This document shows, piece after piece, positions 1 through 10,430 of a DNA stretch of 64,000 nt; positions within the stretch are counted from its first letter, which is position 1; each line of letters starts with the position of its first letter. Source of the stretch: Glebionis coronaria (lineage: Eukaryota; Streptophyta; Magnoliopsida; Asterales; Asteraceae); the NCBI GenBank assembly GCA_025667525.1, contig CM046875.1:286272140-286336139 (forward strand). Reading direction: 5' to 3'. A program made the translations under genes and the position numbers. Below the pieces are notes generated by a model, which saw only the letters and a list, made by a program, of their open reading frames with translations, did not search any database and had not been told where the DNA came from.

Positions 1-292
1 TGATTGGAATGTTGATTGGAATGTTGATTGGAATGTTGATTGGAATGCTGATTGAAATGCTGATTGGAATGCTGATTGGAATGTTGATTGGAATGCTAAT
101 AGGAATGCTAATTGGAATGTTGATTGGAATGTTGATTGGAATGCTGATTGGAATGCTGATTGGAATGCTAATAGGAATGTAAAAGGAATGCGAAAGGAAT
201 GCTGATTGGAATGTTGATTGGAATGCTGATTGGAATGTTGATTGGAATGCTGATTGGAATGTTGATTGGAATGCTGATTGGAATGTAAAACC
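1..292. repeat. 12-bp minisatellite, copy in the 3' LTR of A
   Basis: Tandem units of TGATTGGAATGY on the plus strand, roughly 24 of them, with single-base variants and a few shortened units. It continues off the left edge. On the element's own strand each unit carries CCAATCA. The same array is longer at 5318-5880. Confidence 0.95.
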
Positions 293-1267
293 CTTTTCCA
301 ATCAAGGTGATTGGAATACGTGATTGGAAAGGGGTTTACCCTTTCCGATCTAACTTTTTGATCCGAAAATTAAGTAAAAGCAATAAGCTATGGTTAATAA
401 GCTCAAACTAAAATTTGCACGAATCTAAATCGAAATTGACTTAATAAGCATGAATAACAACTTATCAAACTTAAAAATAAGCAAACTTTCAAATCAAACT
501 TTTAAAAAGATGAACTTTTTAAGAAAACTTTAGATCAAATAAGCATTAAGATGAAAACAAATCAAGGATGAACATGAATCAAAGAGAAGCAAAGTAAGAA
601 AGGGAGAAGAAGATGATTAAAGATAAGAACTTGATTAAAAGAAAATATTCCAAAATAAAAAGACTTACTTGAATTGAAGAAATTAAAAGTGCATAACATG
701 AAATTAAATTGCAAGAAATTAAATGACAAGAAATGAAAATGGTGGAAGTGTGGCTTGTCAAGCCACCAACAACCTGAAAATTAAGCTAGCCTAAACTATA
801 TATAGGGGTGATTAGGGAAGAGCTTAGGAAGCTTCCTCCCTCTTTCCTCTTTTCCTTATTTGCACACTTAAGCCCTTTTCTTCTTAATTGTTTGTTAATC
901 TTGGACTTAATGATTTTGTCTTGGGATTTCTTTAAACTCGTCTTTGAATTTTCTTCGTAAATTAGACTCGAGTTCTTCGGCTTTTAGTAAACTTCCGTCT
1001 TTTGACTTTTTCTTCGATAAATCTTCAGAATTGGTCTTGGACTTCCGTTCTTTTTCCACTCTTGATCTTTCGACTTCGTCTTTCGTCTTTTTCTTCGATA
1101 AAAGCCCGTGAATGCCGTGTTTTCTCCACTTTTCACTTTTTCGTCCTAAATCACAACAAAAACACAAACCACGCATAATTCCGACATAAATGACATAAAA
1201 TACACGTTTTGGCTCGGTTATTATTGTAATTAAGTGGTAAAAAGGATGGATGTTTTCACACCTATCA
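1..1267 (-). repeat. 3' LTR of element A (partial)
   Basis: Matches 5592-6858 with few differences. On the minus strand it starts TGATAGGTGTG directly after a polypurine tract. It is truncated by the left edge, inside the 12-bp tandem array. A TATA-like CTATATATAG lies at 796-805. Confidence 0.88.
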
Positions 1268-1281
1268 AATCCCCTACACTT
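1268..1281 (-). other. Polypurine tract of A
   Basis: The minus strand reads AAGTGTAGGGGATT directly before the 3' LTR start (TGATAGG). This is where the RNase H-resistant primer for plus-strand DNA synthesis is expected. The core is the same as the tract of element B at 31865-31878. Confidence 0.8.
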
Positions 1282-2764
1282 AACATTGCAATGTCCTTAT
1301 GCAATGCATTAATTACAAAGCACGTTTTACATTTTCCATCATAATCAACCTACCTTGGCCTTTATTAAACAACTAAGGAAAATCAAAAAGATAGAAAATA
1401 ACAAGATGCAACAAGGAAGAAACTTGTAAAGAAATCTAAGACTTACATTAGGGCTTGTGTGTCATGAATGTTCATCACCCTCAAGTTTCAGGTTCCCCAT
1501 GCCAAGCTTAAAAACAAGATCATTGTTAGCACAAGTTAGCATAACAAACATTTACTCATGTGGTTCAATTAATCACTTAAACTCCCTTATTCCTACGAGT
1601 ATCTCTTATATTTTATTGATGTCTTGAATGATCACGAGGATGCATTGTTGACTTATTTTGATAATTTATTTAGGCTGAAAGCAAAGTAGGACGATTTGAT
1701 CAATAGTTAGCTAAAGGACAAAATCTCTTAAAACTGCTTCTCGGGATATCAAAAAGTTCATATCTTGGCATAACTCGGTTCACGATTTGAGACCTTTCTC
1801 GGGCCGATATTTGGCATGTACTTCATACTTCATATCTTGAGAGACGTTCTTGAGATAATGGTCTTCTCATCGTTAATAGAGTTTCTTCACTTGGAGACTT
1901 TTGAGGGGTATTCCAACTTTGTTGACCACGACTTCATGATTATTCTTCAATCTCTAATTGGGATTTTGAGATACAACAATCCGCCTCCTTTTCGGACTTG
2001 GATCTATTTATCCTCATACCTTGTTAGGGTCTTTCCGGATAGACTTCTCCATGATCTTTATGGGAGTTGATTGCTTTTCGTCGTGAGTCTTGATCCTTCA
2101 TATTGATTTTGGGAATAATGCTTTTCACATCACTTTGGATCTTCAGCAATAAAATTGAATCCTCATGCCTTGTTAGGGCCTTTTCGGACTCGCCAATATT
2201 CGCGCCCCGCTTCATAAGTTATGCCTTGGCTATGAACTCTTATCATTACCGAGCAACTTTTAAACGATCTTGGGCTAGAAGCTAAGTAACTTTTCAAATC
2301 GTACGACCTTACTTATTGCATTTATTTATTTACAAGCGAGGGGAGAAAAAGATCATAATTAACTCACATAAGTTAATGAAAGAATACCAAACTTGTAACC
2401 AACTCTATCATTTCTCGTTCTCCACAATTTAAAATCTCAAGGAATGAGACTCGTGGATGCTTAGCCCAATAAACCAATTAAGGTCTACACGGTTAAGGAT
2501 ACTAGCTAGAGTGAACTTGGATAAGTAAACTCGGGTTGAGTCAAAAAATTCACAACGGGCCTAATATATCTAAGATAACTAAACTTGTTAAAACCATTTT
2601 ATTAAAATAAGAGAAAAATAGCAAAAATAAAGGGAACTACAACTAGGCCAAAATAGATTAAAAATTTTGAAAAATGTCGAAAATTTGATTTTCCGGTTAA
2701 AATGAGGGCAAATACAAGGAAAAGACCACTTAACTTCGATAGAAGTCCCCCCTACACTTAATAT

Positions 2765-2784
2765 AAACATTGTCCTCAATGTTT
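2765..2784 (-). other. Conserved 3' hairpin of A
   Basis: Perfect inverted repeat with 8-bp arms AAACATTG and CAATGTTT and a 4-base loop (AGGA on the element strand). It occurs identically at 30256-30275 in B and 59832-59851 in D2, each time just before a polypurine-like box. Confidence 0.8.
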
Positions 2785-3145
2785 AAGCATGTGGGAGTAA
2801 ACTCCCCTACACTTAGGACATTGTGCACTTTGTTTAAATCTCGTTAAGGAAAAGACAACTAAAGAGATTCCTATTTTAATATCGAGAAATATAAAATAGT
2901 GAATCGAAAAGAGTTTAGGATAGAACCGGGAAGAAGGGAACACGGAATCACGGTTCGTCAAAAGTCATCAAGAGTGTGTCTTTGAAGCTCTAATCCCTGC
3001 ACATGATAAGAAAGAGAACAAGAAACACCAACGGGGCTCCCCCCTACACTTATGGTGAAAACATGAAAGATAGATAGATAATTGGGTTGCCTCCCAAAAG
3101 CGCTTGTTTATATTAACCGAGTCACGAGCCTGACTCGTCCCCGAA

Positions 3146-4942
3146 TTAAATTGTCCATGGGGAAGCCTCGAATGTGATACCGGGATCAAAGACCTTGTCC
3201 TCGTTCCCGATGGACATCAACAAAGGAGAGGCGGGGGGATAAGTCTTGAATGGGAGAAAAACCCTTTCGACATACGAGAAGTATGTGAATTCAAGATCCA
3301 CGGGAGGTGGGTTGGGTAAAGTAAGCACATTGTCCTCCCCCAAAGACAATGGATGCTGAGCAAACGGCAAAGCCGTATTGTTATCAATCATAGCATAATC
3401 AATGTCACCTCCCAGGTCAAAGCACTCATCCTCCGTGATAGTGGCTAAAGGGGAGGATGAAAGGTGCTCGGGAGGGGGACTTGGGACAATATTTTCCTGC
3501 AGCAAATTATCAAAAATAATGTCCCCCTCCGTGTCAGAGTCATCAATACCTGGAGGGATGGAGTGGATATCGATTTCTTCCAGCAATGGGTCATTATCTT
3601 CAACGGGAGGAATAGATGGAGGTAAAGACTTGGAAAGAGAAGGAGAAGTCAACTCTTCGATTTGAGCAATAAGAAGATGAACTTTCTGTAATCTATCGCA
3701 AAGAAGCACGTCTTCCACCTTATCCACAAGATCATGTTCATCGGTGAACTTCTCGTAAACCGGAGAGAATAAATCGTCATCGTCTGCATCTCCCGGTGGA
3801 GATTGAGAAATTTCAAAAGTGAAATTCTCATAGCTTGGAGAAAAATCGACATCATTAGGATCGACCTCTTCTGTGAGAGCAACGTCGTCCTCAGGCTCCA
3901 TAGCAGGTAAGTCACAAACCTCATTATCCAATACTTTGTCGAGACCAACATCACTAAGCTCATTCAACGAATCTAGATCTTTAGATGCAGTAGGAACATC
4001 GACAGTAGCAGCAACAACTTCAGAAGATTGGTTGAAAGTGTAGACATAATCGTCGTCGTCATCATCATAATAGATGGGACGAGTCCAGTTAGGAGTGACG
4101 TAGTCGGCTAACTCTTCCTTGATAACCTCCACATCTTTAAGAAGCTCATGCAGCAACTTTTGTTGTTCATCGCCCCGAGTATGTTCAATTTCACCAATTC
4201 TATCCCACGCTGTAATTAAACATTTTGGTGTAGAAAAGAAGGGAAAACGACTAAATTGGCTCAAAAAGGTGTCGGTGGTTTTCAAGGTTTCGTCCACATC
4301 AAGCAACGGTTGCCTTTCCTGATGTAAGTCAGCTCGAAGTTGAGCTATACTTTCTAGAATGTCATTCAAAGAAGTGAGTTGTTGATCAAGACTAGTTTGC
4401 TGAGAGGATTGATGATTGAGGGTGTGATGTGGGGGCTCAAAGTGTTGAAAACCTGAATTATAGCATGGTTGTGGCTCATAGTAGTTCATCGGTTGGGAAG
4501 AATTAGAAACCGGGTTTGGTTCATAATAATCCATTGGTGAAGAAAACTGAGGACACGGATTTTGCTCATAATAATTCATTGGTTGACAATAATAAGTATC
4601 GTGAGGACCCCCACAGTTGTTGCAAACCGGGTATGGAGAAAAATCAGGTGCGTCTTGTGGATAGCTATTATCATTGTCATAATTGTACCCCGGTTCTTGC
4701 CCGTGACCATACGGGTATCGAACCGGGAACGAAACATGCCAATGAGAATCGCTTCCACAATAGATGCACGGGGGAACAGGAGGTGGGTTCAAAAAGAATG
4801 AATTAGTCGAGTTGCACAAGGGACAAAATCCGAATTGTGTGTTGTCGATATCGTTTCCGCACCGCTCACATGTACACCATTGACAAGAGTTATTCCCAGA
4901 TAATTGTTTCCCACACCGGACGCAATGGACATAAAAATCCAT
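3146..4942 (-). CDS. Zinc-ribbon-like protein of element A, 598 aa, function unknown
   Basis: This is the single intact ORF of A, starting at the first ATG after the leader. The N-terminus has four CXXC pairs (residues 7/10, 20/23, 25/28, 40/43), arranged like two zinc ribbons, then C59/C62 and a knuckle-like C107-X2-C-X3-H-X4-C119. Around residues 121-160 a P-M-N/D-Y-Y-E motif occurs three times. The middle is strongly acidic, with a run of Asp near residue 295. The C-terminus has EDKVFDPGI, close to the tail of the D2 protein. I see no gag capsid fold, protease, RT or integrase motif. An uninterrupted 1.8-kb frame in an otherwise decaying region suggests recent function or recent insertion. 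It could be a gag-like RNA-binding protein; that is inference. Confidence 0.75.
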   Translation of the reverse strand: MDFYVHCVRCGKQLSGNNSCQWCTCERCGNDIDNTQFGFCPLCNSTNSFFLNPPPVPPCIYCGSDSHWHVSFPVRYPYGHGQEPGYNYDNDNSYPQDAPDFSPYPVCNNCGGPHDTYYCQPMNYYEQNPCPQFSSPMDYYEPNPVSNSSQPMNYYEPQPCYNSGFQHFEPPHHTLNHQSSQQTSLDQQLTSLNDILESIAQLRADLHQERQPLLDVDETLKTTDTFLSQFSRFPFFSTPKCLITAWDRIGEIEHTRGDEQQKLLHELLKDVEVIKEELADYVTPNWTRPIYYDDDDDDYVYTFNQSSEVVAATVDVPTASKDLDSLNELSDVGLDKVLDNEVCDLPAMEPEDDVALTEEVDPNDVDFSPSYENFTFEISQSPPGDADDDDLFSPVYEKFTDEHDLVDKVEDVLLCDRLQKVHLLIAQIEELTSPSLSKSLPPSIPPVEDNDPLLEEIDIHSIPPGIDDSDTEGDIIFDNLLQENIVPSPPPEHLSSSPLATITEDECFDLGGDIDYAMIDNNTALPFAQHPLSLGEDNVLTLPNPPPVDLEFTYFSYVERVFLPFKTYPPASPLLMSIGNEDKVFDPGITFEASPWTI

Positions 4943-5163
4943 AAAGAAAGATAGATAAGCAAGAAGAATATTTTTGGTGCAAAACTTTGAAAAAGAAATG
5001 CTTTTTATGATTTTTCAAATGTTTTTGGATTTTTTTTTTTTTTTTTGAAAATTTTTGACTCGAAAAAATAACGTTCACAAGTGAACGGATCCCAAAAGCC
5101 AACGCGTCTCTCACAAAAAACCGTTAATCTTCACGAAAAGAGCCGGCAGCGGCGCCATTTTAA
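4943..5163 (-). other. Leader of A with primer binding site and hairpin
   Basis: On the minus strand, 5157-5140 reads TGGCGCCGCTGCCGGCTC, close to the complement of the plant tRNA-Asp 3' end as used by Athila-type elements. The same core is at 23443 in B. A hairpin of CGTTCAC and GTGAACG lies at 5072-5087 in a ~40-base block shared with B. A T homopolymer lies near 5030-5046. Confidence 0.75.
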
Positions 5164-5317
5164 TGAAAGAGATTTTGCTAGTTGAAAAAGTTCGTTTTCT
5201 CGGTATCTTCTCGAATTGATTTCCGGTTCAAAGTGCGACTCAATTGTTCTTGGTGGAAATGAAAATGGTTTGGTTATCTATTACTAAATAAAATGAAAAT
5301 GTAAATTGCGATAAGTA

Positions 5318-5880
5318 AAAGGAATGCTGAAAGGAATGCTAAAAGGAATGCTGATAGGAATGTTGATTGGAATGTTGATTGGAATGTTGATTGGAATGCT
5401 GATTGGAATGCTGATTGGAATGTTGATTAGAATGCTGATTGGAATGTTGATTGGAATGCTGATTGGAATGCTGATTGGAATGTTGATTGGAATGCTAATA
5501 GGAATGCTAATTGGAATGTTGATAGGAATGTTGATTGAAATGCTGATTGGAATGTTGATTGGAATGTTGATTGGAATGTTGATTGGAATGCTGATTGGAA
5601 TGTTGATTGGAATGCTGATTGGAATGTTGCTTGGAATGCTGATTGGAATGCTGATTGAAATGCTGATTGGAATGTTGATTGGAATGCTAATAGGAATGCT
5701 AATTGGAATGTTGATTGGAATATTGATTGGAATGCTGATTAGAATGCTGATTGGAATGCTAATAGGAATGTAAAAGGAATGTGAAAGGAATGCTGATTGG
5801 AATGTTGATTGGAATGCTGATTGAAATGTTGATTGGAATGCTGATTGGAATGTTGATTGGAATGCTGATTGGAATGTAAA
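5318..5880. repeat. 12-bp minisatellite, copy in the 5' LTR of A
   Basis: About 46 tandem units of TGATTGGAATGY. Read on the element strand this is a CCAATCA box every 12 bp. It lies about 1.0-1.5 kb into the LTR, downstream of the TATA-like box, so it is likely transcribed. Long open frames on both strands are a by-product of a stop-free 12-mer. Confidence 0.95.
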
Positions 5881-6386
5881 ACCCTTTTCCAATCAAGGTG
5901 GTTGGAATACGTGATTGGAAAGGGGTTTACCCTTTCCGATCTAACTTTTTGATCTGAAAATTAAGCAAAAGCAATAAGCTATGGTTAATAAGCTCAAACT
6001 TAAACTTGCACGAATCTAAATCGAAATTTACTTAATAAGCATGAATAACAACTTATCAAACTTAAAAATAAGCAAACTTTCAAATCAAACTTTTAAAAAG
6101 ATGAACTTTTTAAGAAAACTTTAGATCAAATAAGCATTAAGATGAAAACAAATCAAGGATGAACATGAATCAAAGAGAAGCAAAGTAAGAAAGGGAGAAG
6201 AAGATGATTAAAGATAAGAACTTGATTAAAAGAAAAGATTCCAAAATAAAAAGACTTACTTGAATTGAAGAAATTAAAAGTGCATAACATGAGATTAAAT
6301 TGCAAGAAATTAAATGACAAGAAATGAAAATGGTGGAAGTGTAGCTTGTCAAGCCACCAACAACCTGAAAATTAAGCTAGCCTAAA

Positions 6387-6396
6387 CTATATATAG
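6387..6396 (-). promoter_or_regulatory. TATA-like box in the LTR of A
   Basis: CTATATATAG, present in both LTR copies (also 796-805). It is the only good TATA in the first half of the LTR. Confidence 0.5.
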
Positions 6397-6858
6397 GGGT
6401 GATTAGGGAGGAGCTTAGGAAGCTTCCTCCCTCTTTCCTCTTTTCCTTATTTGCACACTTAAGCCCTTTTCTTCTTAATTGTTTGTTAATCTTGGACTTA
6501 ATGATTTTGTCTTGGGATTTCTTTAAACTCGTCTTTGAATTTTCTTCGTAAATTAGACTCGAGCTCTTCGGCTTTTAGTAAACTTTCGTCTTTTGACTTT
6601 TTCTTCGATAAATCTTCAGAATTGGTCTTGGACTTCCGTTCTTTTTCCACTCTTGATCTTTCGACTTCGTCTTTCGTCTTTTTCTTCGATAAAAGCCCGT
6701 GAATGCCGTGTTTTCTCCACTTTTCACTTTTTCGTCCTAAATCACAACAAAAACACAAACCACGCATAATTCCGACATAAATGACATAAAATACACGTTT
6801 TGGCTCGGTTATTATTGTAATTAAGTGGTAAAAAGGATGGGTGTTTTCACACCTATCA

Positions 6859-9798
6859 CACACCCCACTACCACTTTATTTAACTAACTTTTTAAATATC
6901 TGTTTAAACATACTAATTAAGTAGGAAACACGTTTTTAAACTCTAAACCCAATCAAACCACCCTGTATATCCTCCCTCCCACTCATAAACCCAAAAACCC
7001 TAATCCACCCTAACCAAAGGGTTTTTTGTTAATTATCTCCAGATCCCTAATTCTACCCACTCTCAGCAAAACCCACTCACAAACAAACCCACCCCGTGAC
7101 CACAAAGGGCCCCACGAATGTCACCTATCACTTCAAAAATGGCAAATAGAGAATCAAGCAGAGAATCAATGACCAAAGGCTAAAACTTGGTTGCAAAGTC
7201 TACCAATAAACGGCCAAGATCAAAAATGTAAGTTGGCACATCACATGAGGCCAATTAACCAAGAATTTTAATTTTCAGTCAAGGGCAGTTTAGGATATTC
7301 ATGTATTATGGTTTATCCCTTCTAGTATCTTCTATCTTAGTCTATAAAAGCACCTATCAACATGTGATAGGGCTTTGTTCCAGTTTTTTTTGTAAACTCT
7401 TTGAAAAGATTAATTATAGAATTTCTTAGACCTTGCAAAATTTAACTGTGTTCCAATTTACTTTCTTGATTTAGAATAACAATCTTGTTTTCAGCAAAGT
7501 TTGGTATAAAGTTTTTATAAAAAACTTACTTTTGTTCAAAAGTTTTTTGGTAGAATCTAGTTTTTGAGATCCTTTGTTTTATACTTGATCATAGCCTATT
7601 GGACTTGACAAATCCAAAGGGTGGTGAGAGTCTAAAGCAAAGTTCATTTTCATGTTTTGGTTACCAAATTGGTTTTCAAGTTTGGAGTTTTAAGATTTTC
7701 AACACTGGACGTTTTTTTACTTCTTACCACTTACTGTTCTCAAAAGCTTAAGCTATCTCACTTGACAACTGGTGATAGTTAAGGCTTTTGGGACTTGCAC
7801 TTTTATTTGCTTTGTTTGTGTTCTCAACAGGTTCCACTTCCTCCTTTCCTTTCTATCTTGGTTTGAAGATATAAGCATATCCTTGTTCCTGTTGTAGGAC
7901 CTCAACAAGGATCCTCTACACACCCTCATAAGCTCATAAAAGGATCTCTAGAAGGCATCAGCTTGTTGGTATTGGCTTGAACCCTATTGCTCTTTTTTTG
8001 GGTTTTATGTGATTTGTGTGAGAATTTCTTGAATCTACTTGTAATCTGCTTAAGTGTTAGTTTTAAGTGTTTGTTTTTGTTTATTTAATGATTTAATGCA
8101 TGTTAGTTCCTATTAAGAAAGATTTAAAGTAGGGTTGTTAAAAAGTCTTGGTTAAATTTTTGGATAATCTGACCTTAAGGGGTGTTTGGATTAGTGATTA
8201 ACTGGCCTTGGTGACAAAAGGTAGGGTTAATATTAGTTTAAACAAACTTCTTTGCTGGTTATATAGTTAGGTTAAGTGATATTTTGCTTTGGTTAATGTT
8301 AGATAGAAAGATTGCATGTTAGTTTCTTAAAATCTGTCATATTAATCAGTTAGCCTTAATCTGGCTTGTTTTAGTAGATTTTGACTTCTAATCTTGTTAA
8401 CTATTAGTATAAGTTGTAATCTAGGGTTTTAATTAGTTGGTTGTGATTTGGTGGTGTATTGAGCAAGTTTTGATCAACCAAAATTCACCCAATTGCACAT
8501 TGCATCAGACCATAGTGCCCAGACCTGCATAGGATTACAGTGACTACATTTAGCTCATATGAGTGCTTTATTGTTATTGGAATTTATGTTTTTTATTGTT
8601 GTTGTGACTCCCCACAACCCAACTGGTTGTGGGGGTGCCTCTTGTTCCAAAAGAAACCAAGAAACAAGCCTAAAATTGTCTTTGTTTGATTTATGTGGTC
8701 AAGCAGCGGAACCAAGTTCCCACTGATAGTGTAATCTTTCCCACTGCTCAGCTAAAAGACAAAGCTGAGTCAGCTGTCAACATCAGTTCTTGCTATTTTT
8801 GTCTTTAGTGCCAATTTAAGTATTTTTCATAGTTTTTATTTTTCCCTATTTTGTTAATTTATTTAATGATTTTTCAAATAGTTAGTTTTTATTTTATTGT
8901 TTATTTCAATATTTTTAGAATTAATTTCTATTTTAATTAGTTTTAATCTAAACTGTTTTTGTCTTTTAGTGGCAAAAAGTTATATATTTCAATTTTTCTA
9001 ATTTTCTTAGATTCAGTAAAATGTTTTAAGATTTTTAGAATAAAAATTTCACTGTTCACATTATTTAATTGTTTTCTAGAATTAATTTAATTTAAATTAG
9101 GTTTTAATTCAAACTATTTTGTCTTTTAGTGGTGAAAATTTCTTTTTCCATACTTTTCAATTTTTCTACTGTTTAGTAATATAAAATAGGATTTTTGAAA
9201 AAGTGAAATTAATTTTCACATTATTTTATTATTTTTAATCATTATTTTAGTTTAAAAAGTGTTTTTAGTGTTTTAAAAATAGAAAAATAGATTTTAAGAT
9301 TTAGGAAAAATACTTTTTAGTGTTTAAATAATATAAGTAAGATATTTATTTGATAAAATAATATTTTGGGATTTTTGTTAATTATATTTAATTTTAGGGC
9401 TTTAATTAGCATTAAAATTGAATATTTAATTAATAAAAGGTTTTAAATGTTATTTATTGAATTTTTATTCTTATTTATATTATTTTAGACTTAGTTTTAA
9501 TTTTTAATTTATTTTTAACTTTAAATTTTAATTTCGTCGCGTTTTACGTATTTTCGTCATCGTTTTTACGTTTTACGTCGTAGTGTAGTCGTAGTGTAGC
9601 TCGTCTTTAAATTTTCTCTTCTCAAAACCAAAAATGACACTAATGCAAACTTGATTTTATTATATTGGCACCCACACACACACCTCCGCCGAGAACGAAC
9701 TTGAACTTGTCATCTTTACGGTTTTCCTAAACCGTATCGATTAATACTTGCCCGTCCATTATACGTCTTTTTCCTAAAAGCGTATTTTTACTACACCA
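6859..9798 (+). repeat. D4: distal ~2.9 kb of an Athila-type LTR
   Basis: Co-linear with the D1 LTR from about 48530 to 51481. Shared landmarks are the GGCATCAGCTkGTT segment, the CCCCACAACC hairpin, the AT-rich block and the ACGT-rich end. It ends CTACACCA at 9798 and no primer site follows, so it is read as a 3' LTR. Its first ~590 bp should lie left of element A, which is inserted in it. TATA (TATAAAAG) at 7343. No gene is seen in this stretch. Confidence 0.75.
8610..8634. other. Conserved LTR hairpin of D4
   Basis: Perfect 10-bp arms CCCCACAACC and GGTTGTGGGG around CAACT. It is identical, including the loop, to 50279-50303 in D1, while the sequence on either side has diverged. Confidence 0.75.
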
Positions 9799-10399
9799 AT
9801 TTTAGGGCTTTGATAAACTGAAATTTAAATAACTAAGATTAAAACATGAAAGTAAATATGAAGGAAAGTAAGGAACTCAGATTCATGTGCAAGGTTTTAA
9901 AAGCTTCTTTAATTAATTCACCCAAAAAGTTTACAACATAAAATCTGGAACAAAGCCCTATCACATGTTGATAGGTGCTTTTGTAGACTAAGATAGAATA
10001 AACTAGAAGGGATAAGCCCTAATACATGAATATCCTAAACTGCCCTTGACTGAAAAATCAAATTCTTGGTCAATTGGGCTCATGTGATGTGCCAACTTGC
10101 ATTTTTGATCTTGGTTTTCTATTGGTAGCCTTTGGGACCAAGTTTGAGCCTTTGGTCGTTGATTATCTGCTTGATTCTCTATTTGCCATTTTTGAAGTGA
10201 CACGGTTATTTGTGGGTCCCTTTGTGGTCACGGGGTGGGTTTGTTTGTGAGTGGGTTTTGATGAGAGTGGGTAGAATTGGGGATCTAGAGATAATTAACA
10301 AAAACCCCTTTGGTTAGGGTGGATTAGGGTTTATGAGTGGGAGGGAGGATAAACAGGGTGGTTTGATTGGGTTTAGAGTTTAAAAACATGTTTCCTACT
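9799..10399 (-). repeat. D3: LTR piece left of element C
   Basis: The reverse complement of 9950-10399 matches 6924-7400 of D4, so the two LTRs face each other. The LTR continues after element C at 36892. D4 appears to have inserted in this LTR at 9798/9799; the rest of D3 would then lie off the left edge. Confidence 0.7.
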
Positions 10400-10430
10400 T
10401 GTTGGGGATAAATTAAGGCCATATCACTTG

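Larger units (their letters stand above)
1268..3145 (-). other. 3' noncoding block of A
   Basis: About 1.9 kb without a credible gene between the ORF and the 3' LTR. The part at about 1480-2290 closely matches 58290-59130 of D2. The part at about 2390-2590 matches 30510-30720 of B in reverse complement. It holds four polypurine-like boxes (1268-1281, 2747-2760, 2803-2814, 3039-3052) and a perfect hairpin at 2765-2784. Short open frames here look like chance. Confidence 0.7.
1..6858 (-). mobile_element. Element A: pol-less Athila-like LTR retrotransposon
   Basis: Bases 1-1267 and 5592-6858 are near-identical direct copies, which are the LTRs. The minus-strand order is 5' LTR, primer binding site (5140-5157), one ORF (4942-3146), a ~1.9-kb noncoding block, polypurine tract (1281-1268) and 3' LTR, cut by the window edge. 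No protease, RT, RNase H or integrase is present. The primer site, leader and 3' block match element B, so it was probably copied by B-type enzymes. Bases just right of the element are CACAC (6859-6863), the expected 5-bp target duplication; its partner is outside the window. Confidence 0.85.
5164..6858 (-). repeat. 5' LTR of element A (~1.7 kb)
   Basis: Right end set by identity to 1-1267 and by TGATAGG at 6858. The left end is the nearest CA dinucleotide before the primer site, so it may be off by a few bases; the other copy cannot confirm it because the window ends. A TATA-like CTATATATAG lies at 6387-6396. Short GGTGT/ACACC arms form a hairpin at the very start (6840-6853). Confidence 0.78.

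Noticed and set aside
1816..2285. Short plus-strand frames in the 3' block of A
   Set aside because: They lie opposite to the element, have no domain, and are broken in the matching region of D2.
5284..5892. Long open frames on both strands over the minisatellite (Ile-Pro-rich one way, Met-Leu-Ile-Gly the other)
   Set aside because: A stop-free 12-bp unit in tandem gives open frames on both strands; there is no domain or context for a gene.
6859..9798. D4 as a solo LTR
   Set aside because: Its left part is outside the window beyond A, so solo status cannot be judged.
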